Positions 6,912-13,044 of a stretch of DNA of 13,044 nucleotides are shown in pieces. A program made the translations under genes and the position numbers. The stretch's first letter is position 1. The number at the start of each line of letters is the position of its first letter. Source of the stretch: an uncultured Fidelibacterota bacterium (lineage in GTDB: Bacteria > Fidelibacterota > Fidelibacteria > Fidelibacterales > Fidelibacteraceae); the NCBI GenBank assembly GCA_937862595.1, contig CALMFL010000172.1, positions 1 to 13,044 on the forward strand. The letters run 5' to 3'. The notes beneath the pieces are model-generated. The model did not search any database. It saw only the letters and a program-made list of their open reading frames with translations, and was not told the DNA's origin.

Positions 6912-7892
6912 TTAGAATTTCAGTGCAATGCCCAGGCGCAGGCCGAATTCGAGATCCAGCGCCCGCAGGATCGGGTAGTCTACCGGCAGCAATGTCATGA
7001 TATCAGGACTGTAGGCCACATTCTGATAGAACTTCAGGTCGAAAATATAAAAATAGATGCCCTGGGCAAGGCCGATCCCGTAGGACAAATGGTTGACATC
7101 CCTCAGGACGGGATCAATAAATCCGAAAGTGTGCACGCCCAGGCGTACACTTTCCATAATGTAGATACCGACTTTGGGCCGCGCCTTGTTCTTGCCGGTC
7201 AGGTCCTGCTGAAAATTCAGGCTGATGCCGAAGCGCGAGGCAAGGGTGTCATTTTCGTGACCCGCATAAACCGTATCAACACCGATATGATCAAAGCGGG
7301 CATAGTCGTAGGAAAGCCCCCAGGAGGAGCGGCTTTTTTCGGGTTTTCCGTTAAAGCCGTAGGGATGCAGGGCAAATCCGGCTTCCCAGGTGAACATGTC
7401 GCTGAACTGTGTCAGGGTCGGGTTGACAAGGTTCCCGTTAAAGCCGCTGTTGCCCGTGACGCCCCCGGTGACGCCCCCGGTTTCCACCGCGCCATAGGAT
7501 CCGTAGAGTTTGAACTTCCAGGAACCGCTTTCGATTTTCTGCCGGGCTGGTTTTACCTGTTTCACGGGTTTCACGGTGGCTGGAGGTTCAATTTTATCCG
7601 ACTGTGTCTGCAGATAGGCGTTTACGTATTGCGCGACTTCTTCAACCGTCTTGAATTTGGCTTCCTCGCTTGCCGGGATATCAATATTATAGCGGGCTTC
7701 AAGCTGTTTGATCACGGCGCTCAGATCGACGGGTGCAACAGGGGTTTCTTCCTGCGTAACCTCGATATCGGTCGAATTAAGATATGTTCCATAAAATTCC
7801 TTGAAGAATTCGGCACGGGTTTTCGCGGTTTGTGCGAACAGGGAATAACACAGGAAAGGAAATATTACTGCAAACAATATCTTAAAACGCAT
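6912..7892 (-). CDS. Outer-membrane barrel protein with N-terminal ACP-like periplasmic segment
   Basis: I do not recognise a named family. From ATG 7892 it has 326 residues. A signal peptide covers about 1-19 (MRFKILF..., cleavage near SLFAQ). An N-terminal helical region at about 20-100 follows. Within it, LEARYNIDIPASEEAKFKTV and then VNAYL resemble the second half of an acyl carrier protein, but without the DSL phosphopantetheine serine. A Pro/Lys/Val linker (PPATVKPVKQVKPARQ) leads to a C-terminal region with alternating strands and a final ALKF, typical of outer-membrane barrels. The SD AAGGAG abuts an earlier in-frame ATG (7898) with no spacing but is six bases from ATG 7892, so 7892 is the start. 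A TTGACA promoter lies about 55 bases upstream. A GGVTGGVTG repeat occurs near the barrel start. Confidence 0.72.
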   Translation of the reverse strand: MRFKILFAVIFPFLCYSLFAQTAKTRAEFFKEFYGTYLNSTDIEVTQEETPVAPVDLSAVIKQLEARYNIDIPASEEAKFKTVEEVAQYVNAYLQTQSDKIEPPATVKPVKQVKPARQKIESGSWKFKLYGSYGAVETGGVTGGVTGNSGFNGNLVNPTLTQFSDMFTWEAGFALHPYGFNGKPEKSRSSWGLSYDYARFDHIGVDTVYAGHENDTLASRFGISLNFQQDLTGKNKARPKVGIYIMESVRLGVHTFGFIDPVLRDVNHLSYGIGLAQGIYFYIFDLKFYQNVAYSPDIMTLLPVDYPILRALDLEFGLRLGIALKF

Positions 7893-7898
7893 TATCAT

Positions 7899-7904
7899 CT
7901 CCTT
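7899..7904 (-). promoter_or_regulatory. Shine-Dalgarno deciding the start at 7892
   Basis: AAGGAG (minus strand) directly touches the ATG at 7898, which is too close for initiation. It is six bases from the second ATG at 7892, so the shorter protein is preferred. Confidence 0.8.
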
Positions 7905-7946
7905 AAAAATTTGTTATTGTCCTCGCCGTTTTGACAACAATGTAAT

Positions 7947-7975
7947 AAAGTAACAAACTAAGTTAAACTTGTCAA
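7947..7975 (-). promoter_or_regulatory. Sigma70-type promoter for the 326-residue barrel gene
   Basis: On the minus strand TTGACA (7975-7970), a 17-base spacer and TACTTT (7952-7947) form a plausible promoter. The -10 matches the most conserved T, A and final T. It starts 16 bases after the MmgE/PrpD stop, so the barrel gene need not rely on the upstream operon. Confidence 0.65.
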
Positions 7976-7990
7976 TTCATTTATATTATC

Positions 7991-9343
7991 TTAAACCCTA
8001 TTCATAAATTCGCGGGCGCTCAGTTTTTCACACTCAAAGATCGTCTTTTTCAGCGTCTCGATCTCATAGTTGCCGCCGCATAAAGCCTGTACCTTTGCAT
8101 CAAGGTCCGCCTGGGTCATGGGTTCGCGGGGATCGCCCTTGGGATATTCAAGGTACATGGAATACTCTTTGCCGTTCTTTAACAGGATCGACACCTTTGA
8201 GGGCTGTTTCGCGGGAAACATCTTTTCGAATTCCTGCGAGGCCACGCCGTGGATCTTGTCGATCACCTCCCAGATACGGGGGTCCTTGATTTTTTCATCG
8301 TCGAAGCTGCGCGTCGTCACCTGCCGGTCGACCAGGGCGCATGCGACGCAGTACGGCAGGCTATGGTCGGCGGTTTCACGGGAATTCGGACGGTATTTGT
8401 GGGGATCAAAAAGAATATCGCAGGCTCTTGCGATGGTCGTGATCGTCACGGATTCAATATCCCGGTAGTGGATATCCTGTTCGCTGATGATCTTGATCGT
8501 GGCTGAAATGTGGGTATGGGTCAGCGCTTCGGTCGGGAAAGCCTTCATGGAACATTCAAGGATCTTGAATTTTTTCCCGAGATCTCCGATCAGCGCATCA
8601 ATATCCCAGTCGGGACCGAAAACATCCATAAGCCCTTCCTTGCCTTCGAAGATCGCCTCCGTGCCGGAGTATCCCTTCTCCGCCATCAATGCGGCCAGGA
8701 TCCCCGCCTGCGTCGACATCGGATCGACCGTGTTCTTCATCATGGTCAGTTTCCCCGCGGTCGGACATCCGATGGTGTGATTGTGACAGGCGCTGATCCC
8801 GATGGCGTTTACCATCTGATCGACGCTCAAACCCAATATCTTACCGGCGACGATCGGCGACACGAACTGGGTCAGGGTCGCATGATGCCATTTCCGCTCC
8901 CGGACGCCGGGTTTTGCGAATTCACACATCCGCTGTTCAAACTCATAGGCCAGCACAATGGCGACGATAACGTCCTTCATCGAGGCGTTTACGCGTTCAG
9001 CCATTGCCAGGGCGGCCGGAATGATATCGGAGGGGTGCGAGGGATCTTCTTTCCAGTAGATATCATTGAAGTCCAGCGACCGGATCATCAGCGCATTCAG
9101 CAAACCGGCGTTGACGGCGGGGAGCTTAAGTCCGAACCCGAAAACCGTCGCTTCTTCCTTACCGCCCATATCCGAATAAATATCTTTCATGATATTTACA
9201 TCTTTGGTATGCATGCTGCCCAACGCGCATCCGATCGAATCATAAAGATATCGTTTAACTTCAAAAACAACGTCTTCCGGCAGATCCTCATAGTTCAAAT
9301 TTACCGCGAATTCCGCTATCTGGCGACTGATGGATTTTTCCAA
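7991..9343 (-). CDS. MmgE/PrpD family protein (2-methylcitrate dehydratase-like)
   Basis: MmgE/PrpD enzymes dehydrate 2-methylcitrate or related acids, and relatives decarboxylate cis-aconitate. From TTG at 9343 the protein is 450 residues, a normal length. The alpha-helical N-domain contains SLDFNDIYWKEDPSHPSDII (about 89-108). Its Asp residues and His103 correspond to the acid/base cluster of the family. RKWHHAT follows at about 151-156, then a Lys-rich segment (AGKLTMMKNTVDPMSTQAG) before the smaller C-terminal lid domain. The frame is open to a TTG at 9358, but AAGGAG at 9355-9350 lies inside that extension and is six bases from TTG 9343, so 9343 is preferred. It follows the iron-sulfur subunit gene by 39 bases and may be co-transcribed. 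The substrate cannot be fixed from sequence; no prpB or prpC is nearby. Confidence 0.88.
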   Translation of the reverse strand: MEKSISRQIAEFAVNLNYEDLPEDVVFEVKRYLYDSIGCALGSMHTKDVNIMKDIYSDMGGKEEATVFGFGLKLPAVNAGLLNALMIRSLDFNDIYWKEDPSHPSDIIPAALAMAERVNASMKDVIVAIVLAYEFEQRMCEFAKPGVRERKWHHATLTQFVSPIVAGKILGLSVDQMVNAIGISACHNHTIGCPTAGKLTMMKNTVDPMSTQAGILAALMAEKGYSGTEAIFEGKEGLMDVFGPDWDIDALIGDLGKKFKILECSMKAFPTEALTHTHISATIKIISEQDIHYRDIESVTITTIARACDILFDPHKYRPNSRETADHSLPYCVACALVDRQVTTRSFDDEKIKDPRIWEVIDKIHGVASQEFEKMFPAKQPSKVSILLKNGKEYSMYLEYPKGDPREPMTQADLDAKVQALCGGNYEIETLKKTIFECEKLSAREFMNRV

Positions 9344-9349
9344 GAACAA

Positions 9350-9355
9350 CTCCTT
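9350..9355 (-). promoter_or_regulatory. Shine-Dalgarno deciding a TTG start at 9343
   Basis: AAGGAG (minus strand) is six bases upstream of TTG 9343. Two other in-frame TTG codons (9358 and 9349) lie before or directly against it and are poor candidates. The family-typical sequence EKSISRQIAEF follows this start. Confidence 0.75.
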
Positions 9356-9382
9356 CAATGATTATTTTTACATCAGGCAAAT

Positions 9383-10060
9383 TTAATCGATATTCTTCTT
9401 TATTTCCAATATATTTTCGGCCGGCTTGATATTTTTCGGACAGGCTTCGTTGCAATTGTACATGCTGTGGCAGCGGAATACGCCGTTCTCTCCCTTAACG
9501 ATCTCCAGACGCTGGTCTCTGAGAGCGTCACGGTCATCGAGTAAAAAACGGTTCATGACCACAAAGGCCGCAGGACCGTGAAATCCCGAATTGACACCGG
9601 TCATCATGCAGGCTGAAAAACAGGCTCCGCACAGAATGCAATCAACGGTTTTTTCAATTTTTCGGCGGTTGGCATAGGTTTGCGCCGCCTCGTTTGATTT
9701 GCGTACAAGATAGGGTTTGACCGCTTCATACTTTTCCCAGAACCGCTCCATATCGACCATAAGGTCTTTAATGATCGGCATCTGACCCAGCGGCCGGACC
9801 CTGTTTTGTCCCGGGACAAGGCGGACCTCGCAGGCCAGTCCGTAACGTCCGTTGATATGCATGGCGCAGGACCCGCAGCGGCCCTGGCGGCAGGATGCGC
9901 GGAAAGCGAGCGTGCCGTCGATATAGTCACGGATGTAGATCAAGGCGTCCAGAACGGTGTTCGCCTTCGAAGCCGGGACCGTATAATGGTCAAAACGGTG
10001 GGCGGTGTCCTTGAGCGGATCAAAGCGGAAAACGGCTATCTTGTAAATTTTTTCTTTCAT
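9383..10060 (-). CDS. sdhB: Succinate dehydrogenase/fumarate reductase iron-sulfur subunit
   Basis: This subunit carries electrons between the flavoprotein and the membrane quinone site. The 225-residue protein has all 11 cluster cysteines. Cys57, 62, 65 and 77 (CRQGRCGSC...C) should bind [2Fe-2S]. Cys141, 144, 147 and 207 should bind [4Fe-4S]. Cys151, 197 and 203 should bind [3Fe-4S]. This three-cluster pattern fits ordinary SdhB/FrdB. The Pro that commonly follows the fourth Cys of the first ferredoxin motif is replaced (CMMTG). I start at ATG 10060, which overlaps the flavoprotein stop as ATGA and has GGAAGG upstream; an in-frame GTG at 10075 is less likely. It is the last sdh gene, 39 bases before the MmgE/PrpD gene. 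Confidence 0.95.
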   Translation of the reverse strand: MKEKIYKIAVFRFDPLKDTAHRFDHYTVPASKANTVLDALIYIRDYIDGTLAFRASCRQGRCGSCAMHINGRYGLACEVRLVPGQNRVRPLGQMPIIKDLMVDMERFWEKYEAVKPYLVRKSNEAAQTYANRRKIEKTVDCILCGACFSACMMTGVNSGFHGPAAFVVMNRFLLDDRDALRDQRLEIVKGENGVFRCHSMYNCNEACPKNIKPAENILEIKKNID

Positions 10061-11802
10061 CTCTTTGCCTTCCACACCGACGGCAGCAGATCAAACAGGT
10101 TCTTCTTATCCCTGACCGGCAGATAGTGGATCCTGATCTTTCCCTTCTGCAGGCGGACAACGGAATGCCGCGGACGTCCTTTTCGGCTGGGGAAATCATT
10201 TCTGAAGTGGACGCCGATACTTTCATTCCTTTTCAATGCCGCCTGAATGATGATATCCGCGAGATCCAGGCTCCCCCTGAGCTCGATCGCATCGATCAGT
10301 CCGTAATTCACCCTCAGCTCTTTTCCGTCCACGCCCAGGTCGTCCCGGTAAATGTTCTTCAGTTCCTTGATGATCTTGCCGGCCTCTACAAGCCCCATGC
10401 CGTCCCGGTAAATTCCTGCGAATTCGTCCATTGCGGCCTGCATCCTGTCCCGGATCTCCGCAGGCCGTGTCTTGCCCTTGCGTTCCAATAAGGCACTGAT
10501 CTTGTTCTTTTCATCCTCAAAGGCATTTTCAAAGTACTGCTTGTTCGGGACCCGGACATGTTTTTGTGAAATATATTCGGCAGCTCCCGACGAGGCGATC
10601 TCGCCGAACACAAGGGTCTCAAGCAGGGAATTGCCCCCCATTCTGTTGGCGCCGTGAATTCCCGCGCAGGCGCATTCCCCCGCGGCAAAAAATCCGTTAA
10701 TTTCCGTCTCGGCCTTTTCATTCGTACGGATGCCGCCGATGGTGTAATGCTGTCCGGGGGTTACGGGGATCAGCTGCCGTACCGGATCGAGATTGGCATA
10801 GGTTTTGCACAGTTCCCGGACTCCCGGAAGGCGGTTTTTTATGTTTCGGGATCCGATGACCTGCATGTCGAGATGAACGCAGGCGGCATTAACGCCCCGC
10901 CCGGCAAGGATCTCCCTTCGAATGTTCCGGCTGACGATATCCCGTGAGGATAATTCCATGTTCCGTTTTGAATCTTCGTACGATCCCAGAAACCGCTCTC
11001 CCTTGAGATTCAGCAGCACCGCCCCCTCTCCCCTTGCGGCTTCGGTGATAAGGATGTGGGTGCCCGACAACTGCGTCGGGTGGAATTGAACGAATTCAAT
11101 GTCCATCAGGGCCGCGCCGGCATAGAGCGGGACCGCAAGCCCCCATCCGGAATTCGTCAGCGGGTTCGATGTGCTTCCGTAAACCCTGCCGCTTCCTCCC
11201 GTTGCCCAGATGACGCTTTTGGCGCTGAATATTTCCATTTTGCCGGTAGCGATCTCAAGCGCCACGACCCCGGCAACCGTATTGTTCAGGACCAGCAGTT
11301 TCGTGACGAACCATTCTTCAAAAAAGCGCAGCTGATCGGGTTTGTTCTGCCTCAGGCGGACGCATTGTTCGTACAGGGTGTTCATCATCACGTGACCCGT
11401 TTTATCCGAGGCGTAAACGGTCCGGGGGAATGTCGCGCCGCCCATGTTCCGGACTGCGATCCGGTTGTCTTTCTCCCGCGAGAACAGGCAGCCCCAGCGC
11501 TCCATTTCCCGGATCATGCCCGGAGCGCGGGAAACCATGATCTCCACCGCTTCCGGTTCGGACAGGCTATAGCCGCACTCAAGGGTGTCACGATAATGCT
11601 GTTCAATGGAATCGGAGGGCTGTTGCGCTTCTCCGTTTTGGGGCAAGACCGCATTGATGCCCCCGGAGGCGGCAACACTATGGGAACGCAAGGGATGCAC
11701 TTTGGTGATCACCGCGACTTTCAGGCCGCGTTTTACCGTTCCGACGGCAGCCCGAAGTCCGGCCATTCCGGCACCGACAATGATCACGTCGTATTCTCTC
11801 AT
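10057..11802 (-). CDS. sdhA: Succinate dehydrogenase/fumarate reductase flavoprotein subunit
   Basis: This subunit catalyses succinate/fumarate interconversion with covalent FAD on the cytoplasmic face. The 581-residue protein has the Rossmann motif GAGMAGL (10-16). It has RSHSVAASGGINA, with His41 as the predicted FAD-attachment residue. It has the substrate-site motifs HPTQL (241-245), TEAARGEG (Arg257), SRDIVSR (Arg287) and GQHYTIGGI (His352), and GANRMGGNSL (Arg387) near the FAD site. The C-terminal SdhA-type domain is complete. I start at ATG 11802, which overlaps the preceding membrane-subunit stop as ATGA, the same junction used by its neighbours. ATG 11814 would add four residues and cannot be excluded. 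Sequence alone does not decide oxidation of succinate against reduction of fumarate. Confidence 0.96.
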   Translation of the reverse strand: MREYDVIIVGAGMAGLRAAVGTVKRGLKVAVITKVHPLRSHSVAASGGINAVLPQNGEAQQPSDSIEQHYRDTLECGYSLSEPEAVEIMVSRAPGMIREMERWGCLFSREKDNRIAVRNMGGATFPRTVYASDKTGHVMMNTLYEQCVRLRQNKPDQLRFFEEWFVTKLLVLNNTVAGVVALEIATGKMEIFSAKSVIWATGGSGRVYGSTSNPLTNSGWGLAVPLYAGAALMDIEFVQFHPTQLSGTHILITEAARGEGAVLLNLKGERFLGSYEDSKRNMELSSRDIVSRNIRREILAGRGVNAACVHLDMQVIGSRNIKNRLPGVRELCKTYANLDPVRQLIPVTPGQHYTIGGIRTNEKAETEINGFFAAGECACAGIHGANRMGGNSLLETLVFGEIASSGAAEYISQKHVRVPNKQYFENAFEDEKNKISALLERKGKTRPAEIRDRMQAAMDEFAGIYRDGMGLVEAGKIIKELKNIYRDDLGVDGKELRVNYGLIDAIELRGSLDLADIIIQAALKRNESIGVHFRNDFPSRKGRPRHSVVRLQKGKIRIHYLPVRDKKNLFDLLPSVWKAKR

Positions 11803-12182
11803 AGCCTGATCCATCCGGGAAAAATATGCATAAGATAAAAAAGGGTCCCCGCGGCAAACAGCACGATCACAATGATCGTGAGCGCCCTTTGCATGTAGAC
11901 CGCATTGAGTGTGTCGATGATGAGGATCCTGAGACCGTTCAGGGCATGCCAGAACAGCGCGATCACAAAGACCGAGCCGATTGCATGGAACACCGGAAGA
12001 TCGTAGATGACCAGCATGGCGTCAAAGGCTTCGGTCCCGAAATGGATGACGCTCAGGGAGACCAGATAAAAGACCCCGCACACGAGCAGCATGATACCCG
12101 TTATCCGGTGCATAATAAACGCGAACATCCCCAATTGGAGATTCATTCTGTAATGGTTCAATACATTGTTCTTTTTCATCAT
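11799..12182 (-). CDS. sdhC: Succinate dehydrogenase cytochrome b subunit (SdhC-like)
   Basis: This membrane anchor would bind heme b and quinone. The 127-residue protein has three predicted helices at about 28-47, 66-86 and 100-119. MHRITG (24-29) corresponds to the quinone-site HRxSG motif of E. coli SdhC. FWHALNGLR has His79 at the position of the E. coli heme ligand His84, with the same spacing to the Gly. I start at ATG 12182, overlapping the preceding stop as ATGA; ATG 12179 is the next codon. A longer open frame to 12305 only shadows the upstream gene. Its stop overlaps the flavoprotein ATG, so membrane and soluble subunits are translationally coupled. It appears paralogous to the subunit encoded just upstream. 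Confidence 0.88.
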   Translation of the reverse strand: MMKKNNVLNHYRMNLQLGMFAFIMHRITGIMLLVCGVFYLVSLSVIHFGTEAFDAMLVIYDLPVFHAIGSVFVIALFWHALNGLRILIIDTLNAVYMQRALTIIVIVLFAAGTLFYLMHIFPGWIRL

Positions 12183-12529
12183 ACGCTCAACATGATCAGG
12201 TTCCATTCGCCGAGAACCATGAAGATCGCCCCCAGCGAGATCAGGATGATCTTCAAGGTGCGCTTCACCGTATTGGAGGGGTTGCGGTCCGTCAGAACCG
12301 TCCACAACCCGCTAAATCCGTGATATATACCCAAAAACAGGAAGACGGAATAAAAGACCAGCCAGACGGGATGGGAAAGAACCGCATGGATCGTTTCGTA
12401 ACTCAGCGGCCTTTCAAGAATAAAAAAGAACACCCAGATATGAATGCCGGCACAGAGCAGCAACTGAAGTCCGGTAACCCGCTGGAAGATCCATCGCAGT
12501 TTTTCGTTATGATAGTGCAATCTTAACAT
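12179..12529 (-). CDS. sdhD: Second succinate dehydrogenase membrane anchor subunit (SdhD-like)
   Basis: The 116-residue membrane protein has three predicted helices at about 19-39, 55-77 and 91-113. It repeats the layout of the next gene: QRVTG (16-20) aligns with HRITG, and YHGFSGLWTVLTD (69-81) aligns residue for residue with WHALNGLRILIID. His70 and His30 are candidate heme ligands. A two-subunit anchor with a His in each suggests a di-heme (type A-like) or single shared-heme complex; the heme number is not decidable here. ATG 12529 has no SD. A promoter-like TTGATT-17-TAAATT ends only eight bases upstream, so the message may be leaderless. It is the first gene of the sdh operon. Confidence 0.82.
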   Translation of the reverse strand: MLRLHYHNEKLRWIFQRVTGLQLLLCAGIHIWVFFFILERPLSYETIHAVLSHPVWLVFYSVFLFLGIYHGFSGLWTVLTDRNPSNTVKRTLKIILISLGAIFMVLGEWNLIMLSV

Positions 12530-12537
12530 AAGTTTTT

Positions 12538-12566
12538 AATTTATCGATAAAACAAATAAGAATCAA
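12538..12566 (-). promoter_or_regulatory. Possible sigma70 promoter of the sdh operon
   Basis: On the minus strand TTGATT (12566-12561), 17 bases and TAAATT (12543-12538) precede the ATG at 12529 by eight bases. A normal start site would fall at or one to three bases before the ATG. No SD is present, consistent with leaderless translation. Confidence 0.55.
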
Positions 12567-12576
12567 ATGTTTAATT

Positions 12577-12590
12577 GCCGACCTTTCGGC
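12577..12590 (-). terminator. Weak GC-rich hairpin after the DsbD-like gene
   Basis: GCCGA (12577-12581) and TCGGC (12586-12590) pair around a four-base loop, ten bases past the DsbD-like stop. On the minus strand it is followed by AATTAA rather than a T-run. The short stem makes it a weak terminator candidate separating this gene from the sdh promoter. Confidence 0.35.
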
Positions 12591-12599
12591 GGCGGCGCC

Positions 12600-13044
12600 T
12601 TATTTTAAAAGGATGTTTTCCAGGCGCGCTGCGAAGGCCGCCGGTTTTTCAAATCCGTTCAGCCGCAGATCCCGGCGTTCCGTCCCTGTATCGTCGATAA
12701 ACACGATCGTCGGAACACCCACGATCCCGTAGCGGTCCATGATCGATTGCGAGCTTGCGGTGGACCGGGTCACGTCGACTTTCAGAAGGACAACGTCGCC
12801 CAGCAGTTTCCGCACCCCGGGATCGGCGAAGGTAATATGTTCCAATTCTTTGCAGGGATTGCACCAGTCGGCATAAAAGTCGATCATCACGGGCTTGTTT
12901 TCCGCAGCCGCGATCGTGATCCGTTCGGGAGAATAGGCTTCCCAGTTCAGGGCCGCACTGTCTGCAGATGCGGGTTTCAGCATCAGAATACCCGCGGCAA
13001 GAACGATCATCGACAAAACGACCTTCAGTCTTGAAAACCACGGG
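12600..13044 (-). CDS. C-terminal part of a DsbD-like thiol:disulfide interchange protein (cut by window edge)
   Basis: DsbD passes electrons from cytoplasmic thioredoxin across the inner membrane to periplasmic thiol proteins. About 147 residues are visible, and the frame stays open to the window edge. The first part (PWFSRLKVVLS, then MIVLAAGILML) reads as the end of the last transmembrane helix of a DsbD membrane domain. A linker follows, then a thioredoxin domain with DFYADWCNPCKELE (redox CxxC), TFADP and the cis-Pro segment GVPTIVFID. This matches the C-terminal gamma domain of DsbD, with its typical YADWCxxCKE...TF.DP pattern. TTG 13016 or ATG 13010 could be read as a start for a small thioredoxin-like protein. 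However, those starts fall inside the helix and have no SD, so a truncated larger gene is preferred. Confidence 0.8.
   Translation of the reverse strand, partial: PWFSRLKVVLSMIVLAAGILMLKPASADSAALNWEAYSPERITIAAAENKPVMIDFYADWCNPCKELEHITFADPGVRKLLGDVVLLKVDVTRSTASSQSIMDRYGIVGVPTIVFIDDTGTERRDLRLNGFEKPAAFAARLENILLK

Noticed and set aside
7089..7934. 281-codon plus-strand open frame
   Set aside because: Antisense to the 326-residue barrel gene, which has a signal peptide, SD, promoter and C-terminal Phe. The antisense product shows no domain.
8510..9361. 283-codon plus-strand open frame
   Set aside because: Antisense to the MmgE/PrpD gene, with low-complexity His/Arg/Gln-rich translation and no family resemblance.
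11056..11838. 260-codon plus-strand open frame
   Set aside because: Antisense to the flavoprotein gene sdhA, whose active-site residues are all present.
12183..12305. N-terminal extension of the SdhC-like frame
   Set aside because: The extension reads through the upstream SdhD-like gene in another frame, is hydrophilic and unlike any anchor subunit, and the ATGA junction at 12182 gives a normal SdhC length.

Overview
The window looks like a core-metabolism segment of a diderm (Gram-negative type) bacterium of moderate GC content. Two genes encode signal-peptide proteins with outer-membrane beta-barrel features ending in Phe, and most genes have Shine-Dalgarno (SD) sites and sigma70-type promoters. 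The gene mix is compatible with the FCB side of the bacterial tree (Cloacimonadota, Marinimicrobia or similar uncultivated lineages). It comprises HPr plus enzyme I without sugar permeases, an archaeal-looking prenyltransferase, and an sdhDCAB-type operon followed by an MmgE/PrpD protein. That placement is inference with low confidence. I see no RNA genes, insertion sequences, CRISPR arrays or phage genes.

Layout. Positions 1-113 hold no identifiable gene. Then come three plus-strand genes: a DUF177/YceD protein, ribosomal protein L32 (rpmF) and RNase III (rnc), with a perfect 17-bp hairpin between rpmF and rnc. Everything after 1621 is on the minus strand. Read in transcription order (right to left) it comprises: the C-terminal end of a DsbD-like thiol:disulfide transporter cut by the window edge (13044-12600); a succinate dehydrogenase/fumarate reductase operon of two membrane subunits, flavoprotein and iron-sulfur protein with ATGA overlaps (12529-9383); an MmgE/PrpD dehydratase-family gene (9343-7991); two outer-membrane barrel genes, each with its own TTGACA promoter (7892-6912 and 6758-6144); a hairpin; and a compact operon of phosphomannomutase/phosphoglucomutase, polyprenyl synthetase, HPr and PTS enzyme I (6007-1622).

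How the genes fit together. The sdh genes form a complete membrane-bound complex, with 11 cluster cysteines, a predicted covalent-FAD His and heme-ligand His residues. The adjacent MmgE/PrpD gene suggests coupling to a dicarboxylate or tricarboxylate dehydration step such as the methylcitrate route to succinate, but no prpB or prpC is visible. HPr has both His15 and Ser46 and no EII components are nearby, which suggests a regulatory rather than transport phosphorelay. Several start codons are reassigned from SD positions. No new defence or mobile system was found. The items most worth a second look are an acyl-carrier-protein-like segment at the N-terminus of one barrel protein, the hairpin directly before rnc, operon heads that look leaderless, and the paralogous pair of cytochrome b subunits.
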